Below the pieces are notes generated by a model, which saw only the letters and a program-made list of their open reading frames with translations, searched no databases and was not told where the DNA came from. A program made the translations under genes and the position numbers. From positions 104,321 to 168,320 of the forward strand of contig JAMOUQ010000014.1 in the NCBI GenBank assembly GCA_027068085.1: 64,000 bases of DNA. Direction: 5' to 3'. Below, piece after piece: positions 56,006 to 64,000 of this stretch. How positions within the stretch are numbered: position 1 is the first letter of the stretch; every line of letters starts with the position of its first letter. Origin of the DNA: Desulfobacteraceae bacterium (GTDB lineage: Bacteria; Desulfobacterota; Desulfobacteria; Desulfobacterales; Desulfosarcinaceae).

Positions 56006-56035
56006 ATCATATTCCATGTCCTGTCTTTCTATCAA
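56006..56035 (-). promoter_or_regulatory. promoter of the FAD dehydrogenase gene
   Basis: TTGATA, 18-bp spacer, TATGAT on the minus strand; the leader is about 110 bases. Confidence 0.55.
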
Positions 56036-56256
56036 CCCCCCAAAGCCGATCACGGGAGCAAACCACGCCCACCGGCCCGCTGCATCCGGGCCCGCCGGCA
56101 GGCTGTCTGTGATGAAATTTACACCGGCAACGATCTGGAAATCATCGGTTTTTCAAGGCAGGTAAAAACGCCGGCCGCTTTCCGGCATGGCCCTGCGGCA
56201 CAGGCCGGCATCGCGTCCGGGCAGCAAGAGACAGACGATGTGGACGATTAGACGCC

Positions 56257-56286
56257 GGCGGCTGCGGAAAGCTTCCGGCAGCCGCC
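56257..56286 (-). terminator. hairpin after the molybdenum hydroxylase large-subunit gene
   Basis: A long stem with one bulge (GGCGGCTGC-GGAA against TTCC-GGCAGCCGCC) and a 3-base loop, about 60 bp past the stop; no T-tract. Confidence 0.5.
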
Positions 56287-56345
56287 TGATCAAAGGCAGG
56301 ATCCGCCCGGTACCGGCAACGGCAAAGGGGCGGTCTTCACACACT

Positions 56346-58616
56346 TCACAACTTTCCCGTTCCCCGCAGGATCTTTTCCGGAGTGATGGGCAGGTCCTTG
56401 CACCTGAAGCCGGTGGCGTGCCAGACCGCTTCGGCGATGGCCGGAGCCGTGGGAGATACCAGGCCCTCGCCGGCTTCCTTGGCGCCCATGGGGCCTTCGG
56501 GCTCGTAGGTTTCGATACAGACCGATTCGCCCGGCGGCATGTCCGGGGCATGGGGCATCTTGTAGTCCAGAAAGGTGGTGTTGAGGGTCTTGCCGCCGTC
56601 CATGACGAACTGCTCGGACAGGGCATAGCCCAGGCCCATCTGGATCGATCCGTCCAGCTGGCCTTCCACCGCCATGGGGTTGAGGACCGTGCCGCAGTCA
56701 TGGGCGGTCCACATCTTTTTAACCTTGACCAGGCCGGTCTCCTTGTCCACTTCCACTTCGGCCACCTGGGCTCCGAAGGAAAAGGCGGGTGTCACCAGGC
56801 CCTTGCCGCGGGGAGTATATGACCCCCTGGCCACCAGGGGCTCGCCCCGGTTGGCCTTCTGGACGAAGGCCACCGCTTCGCCGAAGCTCATGCCCCGGTC
56901 CGGCTTGCCGGCTGCAAAGACCCGTCCGTCGGCAAACTTGATGTCGAAGATCACGTTGAGGTTGAACTTGGCCGAAACGGCCCCGGCAAGCTGTTTCTTT
57001 ATCTTGCGGGCCGCTTTCAGAATGGAGTTTCCGGCCATCAGGGTCACCCGGCTGCCCCAGGATCCAAGGTCTGCCTGGGGGGTCATGGCCGTGTCGGCCG
57101 ATGTGATGCGGATATCTTCCATCTTCAGGCCCAGCTCTTCGGCCAGGATCTGCTTGAGAACCGTGTCCGATCCCTGTCCGATGTCCGAGGCCATGGTCAG
57201 CAGGTGAACCGTTCCGTCGGCATAGGCCCGGATCTCGGCGGCCGAAAAAGGATACTGGGTGTTGAACCAGTTGAAAACCCCGCCGGAGATGAAGCTGTAA
57301 CAGCCGACGCCGATGCCGCGGCCGTCCTTGAGCCGGCGGCGCTTGCTCTTCCAGCCGCTCATCTTGGCAACTTCCTTGAGGGACTCGATGAAGCCGCAAC
57401 TGGAAATGGTGGCCACACCCGGAATCCTGTCGCCGGTAACCATGGCGTTTTTGATCCGCAGCTCGATGGGATCGATGCCCAGTTCCTCGGCGGCCAGATT
57501 CATCTGGGATTCGGCGGCAAACAGGGACTGGGGCGCGCCGAAGCCGCGCATGGCCCCTGCCGGCGGCTTGTTGGTATAGACATGCTCGCCCAGGAAACGG
57601 TAGGACGGATAGCGGTAGAGCATGGCCCCGAAGTTGCCGCACAGGAAAGTGGCCGTCGGCCCCATGCTGTTGTAGGCCCCGCCGTCGAGCAGGATCTTCA
57701 GATCCTTGCCCACCAGGATGCCGTCTTTGGTAAAGCCCACCTTGGAGCGTATCTTCATGGGATGGCGGCGGCGGCCGTAGGCCAGCTCCTCTTCCCGGGT
57801 GAGGGTGAACTTGACCGGCCGGCCGGTCTTCTTGGCCATGAAGGCGGCGCAGAATTCCCAGGTCCGCAGCTCCATCTTGCCGCCGAAACCGCCGCCCACG
57901 TATGGCTTGATCACCCGGACGTCGTTTTCACGCATCCCCAGGGTGGCGGCCAGCAGGCACTGGACGATGTACGGGGTCTGGGTGGATGTCCAGATGGTGA
58001 TCCGGCCGTCCAGGTCCACCTGGGCCAGGGAAGAGCAGGGCTCCAGATAGGCGTGGCTGACGGCATGGACGGTGAAAGTGTCTTCGCGCACGTAATAGGC
58101 CTCGGCCAGGGCCTTGTCCACGTCGCCGTAGTTGATCTTGCGGTCGATGCTGATGTTGCCCGGGCTTTGTTCGTGGATAACCGGCGCGCCTTCGGCAATG
58201 GCCGCATCCACGTCGAAGACCGCCGGAAGCTCCTCGTACTCCACCTCGATCAGTTCCAGGGCCTCTTCGGCGATGTCACGGTCGATGGCCGCCACGGCCG
58301 CCACCTCGTCGCCGATGAATCTCACCTTGTCCACCGCCAGGGGATACTCGTCCTGGGTGGCCGGAAAAAGGCGCCAGTTGCCGAACTTTATCTTGGGGGT
58401 ATCGGCGCCGGTGATGACGCACTTGACACCGGGCAGGGCCCTGGCCTTGCTGACATCGATATGCACTATGCGGGCATGGGGCAAAGGGCTGCGCAGCAGC
58501 TTGCCGTGGAGCATGCCCGGCAGCTTGAAGTCGTCGGTGTACATGGCGGCGCCGGTGGCCTTGGCGCGGCCGTCGGTCCTGGGAATATCCTTGCCTATGA
58601 TGGCGTGTTTTTCCAT
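56346..58616 (-). CDS. molybdenum hydroxylase large (molybdopterin) subunit, xanthine-dehydrogenase family
   Basis: Catalytic subunit, 756 residues, hydroxylating a heterocycle or aldehyde (or reducing a hydroxybenzoyl-CoA) at a Mo-pterin site. Motifs: YVGGGFGGKMELRTWE, GAMRGFGAPQ, MASDIGQGSDTV, LGSWGSRVTLMAGN, GTVLNPMAVEGQLDGSIQMGLGYALSE and the catalytic Glu in AKEAGEGLVSPTAPAIAEA near 720. ATG 58616 follows CGAGG; a TTG 6 bp earlier is less likely. It is third in the small-medium-large operon. The FAD subunit lacks the 4Fe-4S insert of 4-hydroxybenzoyl-CoA reductase, which argues against that enzyme. Substrate unknown. Confidence 0.93.
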   Translation of the reverse strand: MEKHAIIGKDIPRTDGRAKATGAAMYTDDFKLPGMLHGKLLRSPLPHARIVHIDVSKARALPGVKCVITGADTPKIKFGNWRLFPATQDEYPLAVDKVRFIGDEVAAVAAIDRDIAEEALELIEVEYEELPAVFDVDAAIAEGAPVIHEQSPGNISIDRKINYGDVDKALAEAYYVREDTFTVHAVSHAYLEPCSSLAQVDLDGRITIWTSTQTPYIVQCLLAATLGMRENDVRVIKPYVGGGFGGKMELRTWEFCAAFMAKKTGRPVKFTLTREEELAYGRRRHPMKIRSKVGFTKDGILVGKDLKILLDGGAYNSMGPTATFLCGNFGAMLYRYPSYRFLGEHVYTNKPPAGAMRGFGAPQSLFAAESQMNLAAEELGIDPIELRIKNAMVTGDRIPGVATISSCGFIESLKEVAKMSGWKSKRRRLKDGRGIGVGCYSFISGGVFNWFNTQYPFSAAEIRAYADGTVHLLTMASDIGQGSDTVLKQILAEELGLKMEDIRITSADTAMTPQADLGSWGSRVTLMAGNSILKAARKIKKQLAGAVSAKFNLNVIFDIKFADGRVFAAGKPDRGMSFGEAVAFVQKANRGEPLVARGSYTPRGKGLVTPAFSFGAQVAEVEVDKETGLVKVKKMWTAHDCGTVLNPMAVEGQLDGSIQMGLGYALSEQFVMDGGKTLNTTFLDYKMPHAPDMPPGESVCIETYEPEGPMGAKEAGEGLVSPTAPAIAEAVWHATGFRCKDLPITPEKILRGTGKL

Positions 58617-58636
58617 TGGCAAACCTCGGTCTGAAG

Positions 58637-59521
58637 CTAGTTTTTCTTTCTCAGGGCCCGTTTCCTGGCATCCATGATGGCCCGGATGGTGAGCACGGTG
58701 GCCATTTTGTATCGATAATCGGCGCTGGCCCTCACATCGTCGATGGGCTGGGTGGCCTTGGCCGCCTCCAGGGCCGCCTGCTCCACGGTGCTGTCGGTCA
58801 GCTTTTCACCGATGAGCACCTGCTCGGCCCCCCCGGCCCGCACCGGAATGGGCGCGCAGGCGCCGACAAAGATCCGCAGGTCTTTACAGCGGTCCCGGTC
58901 GTCCAGGGCCAGCATCACCCCCACGCCCACGGCCGAACAGTCAAGCTTGGCCCGCGCCGAAAGGCTGAGGTAGGCGGTTGCCGAACGCGGCGGCGGCAGG
59001 GGGACGGTCACGGCGGTGACGATTTCGCCCGGCTCAAGCGCTGTCATGCCGGGCCCCCGGAAAAAGTCCTCCAGGGACATGCTGCGCTGCCCGCCGGGAC
59101 CGGTTATCCGGACCCGGGCACCCAGGGCCAGCAGGGTGGGCGCATTGTCGGCAGAAGGTGAAGCGTTGCACAGGTTGCCCACCACCGTGCCCATGTTGCG
59201 CACCTGGACATTGGCCGTCTGGTCCGCGGCCTGAGCCACTCCGGGATAGTAACGCCGCACCGGCGAGGAGGCGGCCACGTCTGCCAGCAGGGCCGTGGCC
59301 CCGATGGTCAGACCCTTGTTGCGGCTGAAACTTATCCGCTCCAGGCCTTCTATCTTTTTCAGGCCCACGATGGCTGCAGGGTGGATCACCCGGAAGCGTA
59401 TCTTGACCAGCAGGTCGGTTCCACCGGCCATGACCCGCCCATCCGGACCGGCCTGCGCAAGCAGATTCACGGCCTCGTCCACCGTGCGGGGCGCGAAATA
59501 GTCGAATCTTGGAATAGGCAT
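58637..59521 (-). CDS. molybdenum hydroxylase FAD subunit
   Basis: Electron-transfer subunit, 294 residues. FAD motifs AGGTDLLVKIRF (about 32-43) and RNMGTVVGNLCNASPSADNAP (about 108-128), then a C-terminal CO-dehydrogenase-flavoprotein domain (SLSARAKLDCSAVGVGVML). The length is that of the plain XDH/CoxM type, with no Fe-S insert. It is middle gene of the operon: 13 bp after the 2Fe-2S subunit and 20 bp before the large subunit. Confidence 0.94.
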   Translation of the reverse strand: MPIPRFDYFAPRTVDEAVNLLAQAGPDGRVMAGGTDLLVKIRFRVIHPAAIVGLKKIEGLERISFSRNKGLTIGATALLADVAASSPVRRYYPGVAQAADQTANVQVRNMGTVVGNLCNASPSADNAPTLLALGARVRITGPGGQRSMSLEDFFRGPGMTALEPGEIVTAVTVPLPPPRSATAYLSLSARAKLDCSAVGVGVMLALDDRDRCKDLRIFVGACAPIPVRAGGAEQVLIGEKLTDSTVEQAALEAAKATQPIDDVRASADYRYKMATVLTIRAIMDARKRALRKKN

Positions 59522-59534
59522 GACAAGGACTCCG

Positions 59535-60017
59535 TCAGCTTTGATTGGATTTCATTTTATCGGCCGCATCCTGAACGGCCTCCACGATCTTGGCATAGCC
59601 TGTACAGCGGCAAAGATTGCCGGCCAGGGCCTCCCGGATCTGGTCTTCCTTAGGGCCGGGGTTGCGCCGGAGAAGGTCCAGGGCGGCGATCTCCATGCCG
59701 GGCGTGCAGAAACCGCACTGGATGGCTCCTTTTTCGATGAACGCTTCCTGGATGGGATGAAGCTTTTCACCGGACGGGGCAAGCCCTTCCACCGTAAGAA
59801 TTTCCTTGCCGTCGGCCTCCACCGCCAGGGTGAGGCAGGAACTGACGGCCCGGCCGTCCAGCATGACGGTGCAGGCACCGCAGTCACCCGATCCGCAGCC
59901 GAACTTGGTGCCGGTCAGATTGAGATCCTCCCTGAGCACTTCATTCAGCGTGCGCCACGGGTCCACGGCCAGGTTGTAGGTATCGCCATTGACATTGAGG
60001 GTTATGGAATGTTTCAT
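59535..60017 (-). CDS. molybdenum hydroxylase 2Fe-2S subunit
   Basis: Small subunit, 160 residues. The plant-type 2Fe-2S cluster is held by Cys41, Cys46, Cys49 and Cys61 (FGCGSGDCGACTVMLDG); the second, buried cluster by Cys101, Cys104, Cys136 and Cys138 (QCGFCTPGM, GNLCRCTGY). The ATG at 60017 follows GGGAG by 10 bases; the 25-codon upstream frame is non-conserved. It is first in the operon, with a promoter and palindrome at 60116-60143. No XdhC-type maturation gene is adjacent. Confidence 0.95.
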   Translation of the reverse strand: MKHSITLNVNGDTYNLAVDPWRTLNEVLREDLNLTGTKFGCGSGDCGACTVMLDGRAVSSCLTLAVEADGKEILTVEGLAPSGEKLHPIQEAFIEKGAIQCGFCTPGMEIAALDLLRRNPGPKEDQIREALAGNLCRCTGYAKIVEAVQDAADKMKSNQS

Positions 60018-60115
60018 TTGCCGAGGACTCCCTAAGCAAGCGGAAAAATTAGGTTGTTTCCGGGTTCGGTTACCCGGGAAGGGGTATCGCATTTCAAACC
60101 ATACTCTAAGTAGCT

Positions 60116-60143
60116 ATATTACAGCTAAATTGTAATCCGTCAA
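60116..60143 (-). promoter_or_regulatory. promoter and operator-like palindrome of the molybdenum hydroxylase operon
   Basis: Minus strand TTGACG (60138-60143), 16-bp spacer, TAATAT (60116-60121). The spacer and -10 are covered by ATTACA-N7-TGTAAT (60118-60136), placed to let a repressor block the polymerase. The regulator is unknown. Start near 60109. Confidence 0.6.
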
Positions 60144-60164
60144 CCATAAACTTGACGACCGGAC

Positions 60165-61073
60165 TTACCGGAAGGTTCCCTGTGAAACCATGGCGCGCAG
60201 TGTATTCAGGTTGGCAAGATCCCGGTCCCTGCCGCCATCTTTGGGGGTTTCCAGAATCTTGGCAATATCCGTCAGCCGGTGATGGTTCATCAGGCAGGCA
60301 AAGCCGCGGGCTCCGATATGTCCCTTGCCGATGTGGGTATGGCGGTCGATCCGCGAGCCGAGCGGTTTCAGGGAATCGTTGAGGTGCAGCAAGCCCAGCC
60401 TTTCCATTCCTATCACCCGGTCAAAGGTTTCCATGGTCTTCTGAAAAGCTTCTTCCGTTCTCAAATCGTAGCCGGCAGCAAAAACATGGCAGGTGTCGAA
60501 GCAGACCTCCACCTGTTCCGGATCACCCAGGGCGGCCATGATCTGCGCCAGGTGCTCGAACCGGTGACCGATGCCGGTACCCTGGCCGGCCGTGGTCTCC
60601 AGCAAAAGACGCACCCCGAGGCCGGCCGCATGCTCCAGGAGCTTTTTCAGGGCCGCCGCGATCCGCGCAATACCCTTTTCCGGACCTGCTCCCATGTGGT
60701 TGCCGGGATGAAACACCAGCAACCCGATCCCAAGCACGGAAGCCCGCTTGATCTCGTTTTCCATGGCCTTGCAGGAGCGCCGCCATTTTTCGGTATCCGG
60801 TGAGGCAAGATTGATCAGATAACCGGCATGGGCCGCCACCAAGACTATTTCGGCCCGGCGGCAGGCCTGCCTGAAAAGAGCTGCTTCATCCTCGGTGACC
60901 TGCCTTTCGCGCCAGGTGCTGGCGTTTTTGGTGAACACCTGGAATACCGGACAGCCGAGCCGGACCGCCTCGGCAACGGCCCGGTGATATCCGCCGGCGA
61001 TGGAGAAATGGGCCCCCAGCAGGGGAAAGGACGGGCCGGAAGCCGATTTTTGCTGGTATGCGTTGATTTTCAT
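60165..61073 (-). CDS. nfo: endonuclease IV (AP endonuclease)
   Basis: Cuts abasic DNA sites in base-excision repair. It has 302 residues. TIM-barrel metal ligand motifs: GAHFSIAGGYHRAV, VAAHAGYLINLASPD, VFHPGNHMGAG, LLLETTAGQGTGIGH, VCFDTCHVFAAGYD, LHLNDSLKPLGSRIDRHTHIGKGHIG. The ATG at 61073 (MKINAYQQ) matches the family start; the upstream 46-codon frame does not. It is divergent from the ThiI-like gene; the molybdenum hydroxylase promoter follows its stop. Confidence 0.94.
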   Translation of the reverse strand: MKINAYQQKSASGPSFPLLGAHFSIAGGYHRAVAEAVRLGCPVFQVFTKNASTWRERQVTEDEAALFRQACRRAEIVLVAAHAGYLINLASPDTEKWRRSCKAMENEIKRASVLGIGLLVFHPGNHMGAGPEKGIARIAAALKKLLEHAAGLGVRLLLETTAGQGTGIGHRFEHLAQIMAALGDPEQVEVCFDTCHVFAAGYDLRTEEAFQKTMETFDRVIGMERLGLLHLNDSLKPLGSRIDRHTHIGKGHIGARGFACLMNHHRLTDIAKILETPKDGGRDRDLANLNTLRAMVSQGTFR

Positions 61074-61248
61074 GGCTGCTTGGCTTAGATAGTTCTGAAA
61101 ACAGCTCCGGTATCGACGATTGTATTGTAAACGCTGAACGGCAGGCCGTGCAAGCTGCGGCCGGAAAAATACAAAATAAACGGTCCTGGCGGGTGTCGAC
61201 CAGGGCAGCATAGTGCCAGCAATGGAAAACTCCGCTCAGGAAGACAAG

Positions 61249-62265
61249 ATGAATCGACCTCCCGACCCGGCGGCACCTGTCCGCGGCCTGGGGCTGTGTT
61301 CCGGAGGGCTGGACAGCATGTTGTCAGCCCTTGTCCTGAGACACCAGGGCCTGGATGTGGAATGGATAACCTTCGAAACTCCTTTTTTCGGGGCTGACAA
61401 GGCCCGCCTGGCCGCCGGCCGGCTTGGCATACCCCTGCGGGTTGAGAACATAACCTCCCGATATCTTGAGTTGCTGAAAGACCCGCCCTGCGGATTCGGC
61501 AAGAACATGAACCCCTGCATGGACTGCCATGCCCTGATGTTCCGCATTGCCGGCCGGATCATGGAAAAAGAGGGGTTCGACTTTCTGTTCAGCGGAGAGG
61601 TGCTGGGCCAGCGTCCGTTTTCCCAGAACAGATCCGCCCTGCGCTACGTCGAAAAACATTCCGGCTACCGGGGATTTATTGTCCGTCCCCTGAGCGCCAA
61701 ACTGCTGGAGCCGTCCATCCCCGAACAGCGCGGCCTGGTCGATCGCCAGGCTTTACTGGACATAAGCGGCCGCTCGCGCAAAAGGCAAATGGCCCTGGCC
61801 AAAAAATGGGGCATCCGGGATTATCCTTCTCCTGCCGGCGGCTGCCTGCTGACCGATCCGGGATACTCGGCCCGCCTGCGGGACCTGTACGCCAACGATG
61901 CCCGCATCGACGTGGCCGCCCTGGAGCTGCTCAAGTACGGCCGCCACCTGCGCCTGAACCCGCAGGTCAAGATAATCGTCGGCCGCACCAAGGAGGAAAA
62001 CGAGCAGATCATCCGCTACTTCGACTCCCGATCGGACTTCCTGCTGAAAGTCAGAAAGTATCCCGGCCCCACCGTCCTCATGCCCCGGGGAGGAGACGAG
62101 CCGGCGGTGATGCTGGCCGCATCCATCTGTGCCGGCTACAGCAAGGCGCCCGAAACTCTTCCGGTGGCGGTCCGGGTCGCCACACCGCAGGGCCGCAAAA
62201 CGGTCAACGTCCTCGGGATCGGCCCTGCGGTCGCCAAAAAATTTCTGATCCGGGCCGCCGGCTGA
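61249..62265 (+). CDS. PP-loop tRNA thiolation-like enzyme (ThiI/MnmA group)
   Basis: A 338-residue protein. N-type ATP pyrophosphatase loop LCSGGLDSMLSA near residue 18, NPCMDCHALMF and FLFSGEVLGQRP follow the MnmA/ThiI pattern, and a C-terminal domain (KIIVGRTKEENEQI...GPTVLMPRG) resembles the RNA-binding NFACT-R/DUF814-type domain. The second catalytic cysteine and the rhodanese domain of classical ThiI are absent, so it probably thiolates or otherwise modifies tRNA using an external sulfur donor. AGGA lies 7 bases before ATG 61249; a GTG at 61213 and ATG at 61222 are in frame but lack sites. Confidence 0.85.
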   Translation: MNRPPDPAAPVRGLGLCSGGLDSMLSALVLRHQGLDVEWITFETPFFGADKARLAAGRLGIPLRVENITSRYLELLKDPPCGFGKNMNPCMDCHALMFRIAGRIMEKEGFDFLFSGEVLGQRPFSQNRSALRYVEKHSGYRGFIVRPLSAKLLEPSIPEQRGLVDRQALLDISGRSRKRQMALAKKWGIRDYPSPAGGCLLTDPGYSARLRDLYANDARIDVAALELLKYGRHLRLNPQVKIIVGRTKEENEQIIRYFDSRSDFLLKVRKYPGPTVLMPRGGDEPAVMLAASICAGYSKAPETLPVAVRVATPQGRKTVNVLGIGPAVAKKFLIRAAG

Positions 62266-62521
62266 AACTGCCAAAACCTGTTCAAGTTTTTATCGATCCT
62301 GCCGATTGAAAAATACGGACAAACCTTTACCGCAATCGTACACAGGACAGCTCTGACCCTTCTGTCTGAGCTGAACCTGACAGGCCTCTGAAAGCCCGTT
62401 TCCACCGGCGGCCACTCTGCCGTGCAGTCTGCCATGGCCGGCTCCCGGGCAATCAGGGCCCTGAGAATATGAATCGTTACGCCATGACAGCCCATTGACA
62501 ATTTTATTTAGGCGGTTTGAC

Positions 62522-64000
62522 ATGAAAAAAAAGACTGAACACTCTCAATATCCGCAAAAAAACCGTCAGGACAGTCCATCCGGCCAGGAAGATCCCCAGG
62601 CCTCTCTGCTTCACTCCCGAAAGATCAACAAAACTCTTTTCGACATTTCACTGGCGGTAAACACTACCGCCGACATCAACGAACTGTATCACTTCATCCA
62701 TAAAACTCTTGCCGATGTCATCGACGTGACAAATTTTTTCATAGCTATCCTGGACCAGGAAAAGCGCACCCTATATTTTCCGTACCATGTGGACGAAATT
62801 GACGAATTATTCGATCCTATCACTGACTTCGATGTACACTCATGCCTGACCGGACTGGTCATATCACGCCGCCAACCGGTTCTGATGAAAAAAAACGAAC
62901 TCCGCCAACGGGCGGCCCGGAACGGGGTATGGGGTGTGGTGCCCCAAGTATGGATGGGAGTTCCCCTGATTGTAAAGAACGAAATCATAGGGATTATGGC
63001 CGTCCAGAGCTACCGGGACGAAAACACCTACAGCGATCATGATCTTCAGGTGCTGGCGGCTGTTTCTCACCAGGTTGCACTCGCCATTGACCGTAAAAGA
63101 TCGCATGACGAATTGAAAAAGAGCGAACAACGCTTCCGCCAGCTTTTCGAACAATACAACGACGCCATCTTTATCTATGATCTCCAAGGCCGTATCATCG
63201 ACTGCAACGCACAGGCTGTCCGCATGTTCGGCTACAGCCGGGAAGAAATGTTGAAAACGGTCGTTACTCGGCTCTTTCCCGGCCGGGAAGACACCGGGCC
63301 TGACAAGTTCATTGAAAACATAATCGAACAGAGCCGTTCTTTGATCGAATCCCAGATGCAGAAGGCCGACGGCACCATCATTCATGTGGAAATCACCTCC
63401 TGCCTGATGGAAGAAGAACAAGGCAAAGTGGTCCAGCAGGTGGCGCGGGACATAAGCCCCCGCAAAGAGATGGAACAAGCCCTGGAAAAATCGCACCGGC
63501 AGTACATTCAGCTTTTCAACGCCTCGGTGGACGCCATCGTCCGCTACGACGCCAAGGGCCGGGTGGAATACCTCAACCCGGCCTTCACCCGAATGTTCGG
63601 CTGGACCTTCGAGGAGCTCAGGGGCAAGCGCATCGACTTCGTGCCGCCCGAGGCCGTGGAACAGACCCAGGCCATAATCGATAAAATGATCCGCGGTGAA
63701 AAAATCGCCAACTTCCCCACCCGCCGTCTGACCAAGGACGGCCGCATCCTCGATGTCGCCCTCAGTGTTGCCTCCATAATCAACGACAACAACGAAAACA
63801 TCGGCAACGTGGTCATCATCCGCGATGAAACCGAACGCCGCAAAATGGAAGAAGAGCTGGAAAAATCGCGCCAGCAGTACATTCAGCTTTTCAACGCCTC
63901 GGTGGACGCCATCGTCCGCTACGACGCCAAGGGCCGGGTGGAATACCTCAACCCGGCCTTCACCCGAATGTTCGGCTGGACCTTCGAGGAGCTCAGGGGC
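62522..64000 (+). CDS. GAF and multi-PAS sensor protein, N-terminal part (runs off right edge)
   Basis: 493 codons are seen, no stop. No TM or signal is present. GAF domain at about 40-190 (INELYHFIHKTLADVIDVTNFFIAILD ... VWMGVPLIVKNEIIGIMAV), PAS1 at about 198-315 (FRQLFEQYNDAIFIYDLQGRIID), PAS2 at about 321-445 and PAS3 from 446, with coiled-coil linkers. PAS2 and the visible part of PAS3 are nearly identical in DNA. A histidine kinase or cyclase output presumably lies beyond the edge. ATG 62522 is preceded by AGGCGG. The first 900 bp look less GC-rich than the PAS2-PAS3 part. Confidence 0.88.
   Translation, partial: MKKKTEHSQYPQKNRQDSPSGQEDPQASLLHSRKINKTLFDISLAVNTTADINELYHFIHKTLADVIDVTNFFIAILDQEKRTLYFPYHVDEIDELFDPITDFDVHSCLTGLVISRRQPVLMKKNELRQRAARNGVWGVVPQVWMGVPLIVKNEIIGIMAVQSYRDENTYSDHDLQVLAAVSHQVALAIDRKRSHDELKKSEQRFRQLFEQYNDAIFIYDLQGRIIDCNAQAVRMFGYSREEMLKTVVTRLFPGREDTGPDKFIENIIEQSRSLIESQMQKADGTIIHVEITSCLMEEEQGKVVQQVARDISPRKEMEQALEKSHRQYIQLFNASVDAIVRYDAKGRVEYLNPAFTRMFGWTFEELRGKRIDFVPPEAVEQTQAIIDKMIRGEKIANFPTRRLTKDGRILDVALSVASIINDNNENIGNVVIIRDETERRKMEEELEKSRQQYIQLFNASVDAIVRYDAKGRVEYLNPAFTRMFGWTFEELRG
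63482..64000 (+). repeat. tandem 375-bp PAS-domain duplication
   Basis: Sequence from 63482 recurs at 63857 with a period of exactly 375 bp (125 codons). 63500-63625 equals 63875-64000 base for base (126 bp); the 18 bases before differ at two positions. The repeat continues past the window, so its length and copy number are unknown. Confidence 0.97.

Larger units (their letters stand above)
55890..56345 (-). other. 456-bp gap between the molybdenum hydroxylase and FAD dehydrogenase genes
   Basis: Holds the FAD-gene promoter (minus strand TTGATA 56030-56035, 18-bp spacer, TATGAT 56006-56011) and the hydroxylase terminator hairpin at 56257-56286. Several further GC-rich inverted repeats occur at 56080-56230. 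No open frame with support was found. Confidence 0.55.

Noticed and set aside
56346..60017. 4-hydroxybenzoyl-CoA reductase identity for the molybdenum hydroxylase
   Set aside because: The FAD subunit is 294 residues and lacks the 4Fe-4S-binding insert that marks that enzyme.
62290..62523. Minus-strand 77-residue frame with a CPVYDC motif
   Set aside because: No ribosome site, no promoter, no family match beyond the short Cys motif; its start codon overlaps the start of the sensor gene.

Overview
The window reads as chromosomal DNA of a GC-rich anaerobic or facultative Gram-negative bacterium, most likely a Desulfobacterota (deltaproteobacterial) lineage. This is an inference from gene content: a propionate/methylmalonyl-CoA module, many sigma54-dependent regulators, multi-PAS histidine kinases, a FapA/DUF342 protein, a TSUP transporter beside a stress protein, and a double-length UvrA. 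I saw no rRNA, tRNA, CRISPR array, transposase or prophage gene. Genes are dense on both strands with short gaps, so this looks like core genome with lineage-specific genes rather than an island.

Layout. 1-2.8 kb (minus): methylmalonyl-CoA mutase (cut by the left edge), a TetR regulator with a palindromic candidate operator, methylmalonyl-CoA epimerase and a SnoaL-like protein. 3-9.8 kb (minus): a MarR-controlled tripartite efflux operon (MarR, membrane fusion protein, RND pump, TolC) with a perfect palindrome in the marR promoter region. 10-14.1 kb: a secreted two-repeat protein, then an alpha-barrel protein of unknown function with an acyltransferase, facing an MFS transporter. 14.2-20.4 kb: Hsp20, aspartate kinase, a TrpB2-type tryptophan synthase behind what looks like a complete leader-peptide attenuator, a small Cys-rich partner, alanine racemase and alanine dehydrogenase. 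20.8-22.4 kb: an ACT-PAS-AAA+ sigma54 activator, with a sigma54 promoter in front of ald. 22.8-24.7 kb: groES-groEL.

24.9-31.5 kb (plus): a histidine kinase/NtrC-type regulator pair, then a good sigma54 promoter and a four-gene operon (USP-like protein, membrane-anchored protein with a degenerate CMP-kinase-like domain and a USP-like domain, TSUP transporter, stand-alone receiver). This is the best candidate for a little-described system. 31.5-36.7 kb: thiolase, FapA-like protein, ferritin, a YjfB-like peptide and a TIM-barrel isomerase. 36.8-42.1 kb: a 1765-residue UvrA with four ABC domains. 42-46.6 kb: a structured leader ending in a terminator, a glutamine amidotransferase, an N-acetylglutamate-synthase-like GNAT protein and a hybrid kinase.

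46.9-56 kb: two EamA transporters, a B12-binding-like protein, YitT, a DUF1786 protein, a mini-rubredoxin, cobalamin adenosyltransferase (which can make the cofactor of the mutase at the left end), an acyl-CoA ligase and an FAD dehydrogenase. 56.3-60.1 kb (minus): a three-subunit molybdenum hydroxylase with a palindrome in its promoter. 60.2-64 kb: endonuclease IV, a ThiI/MnmA-like PP-loop enzyme, and a GAF-multi-PAS sensor cut by the right edge in the middle of a nucleotide-identical tandem PAS duplication.
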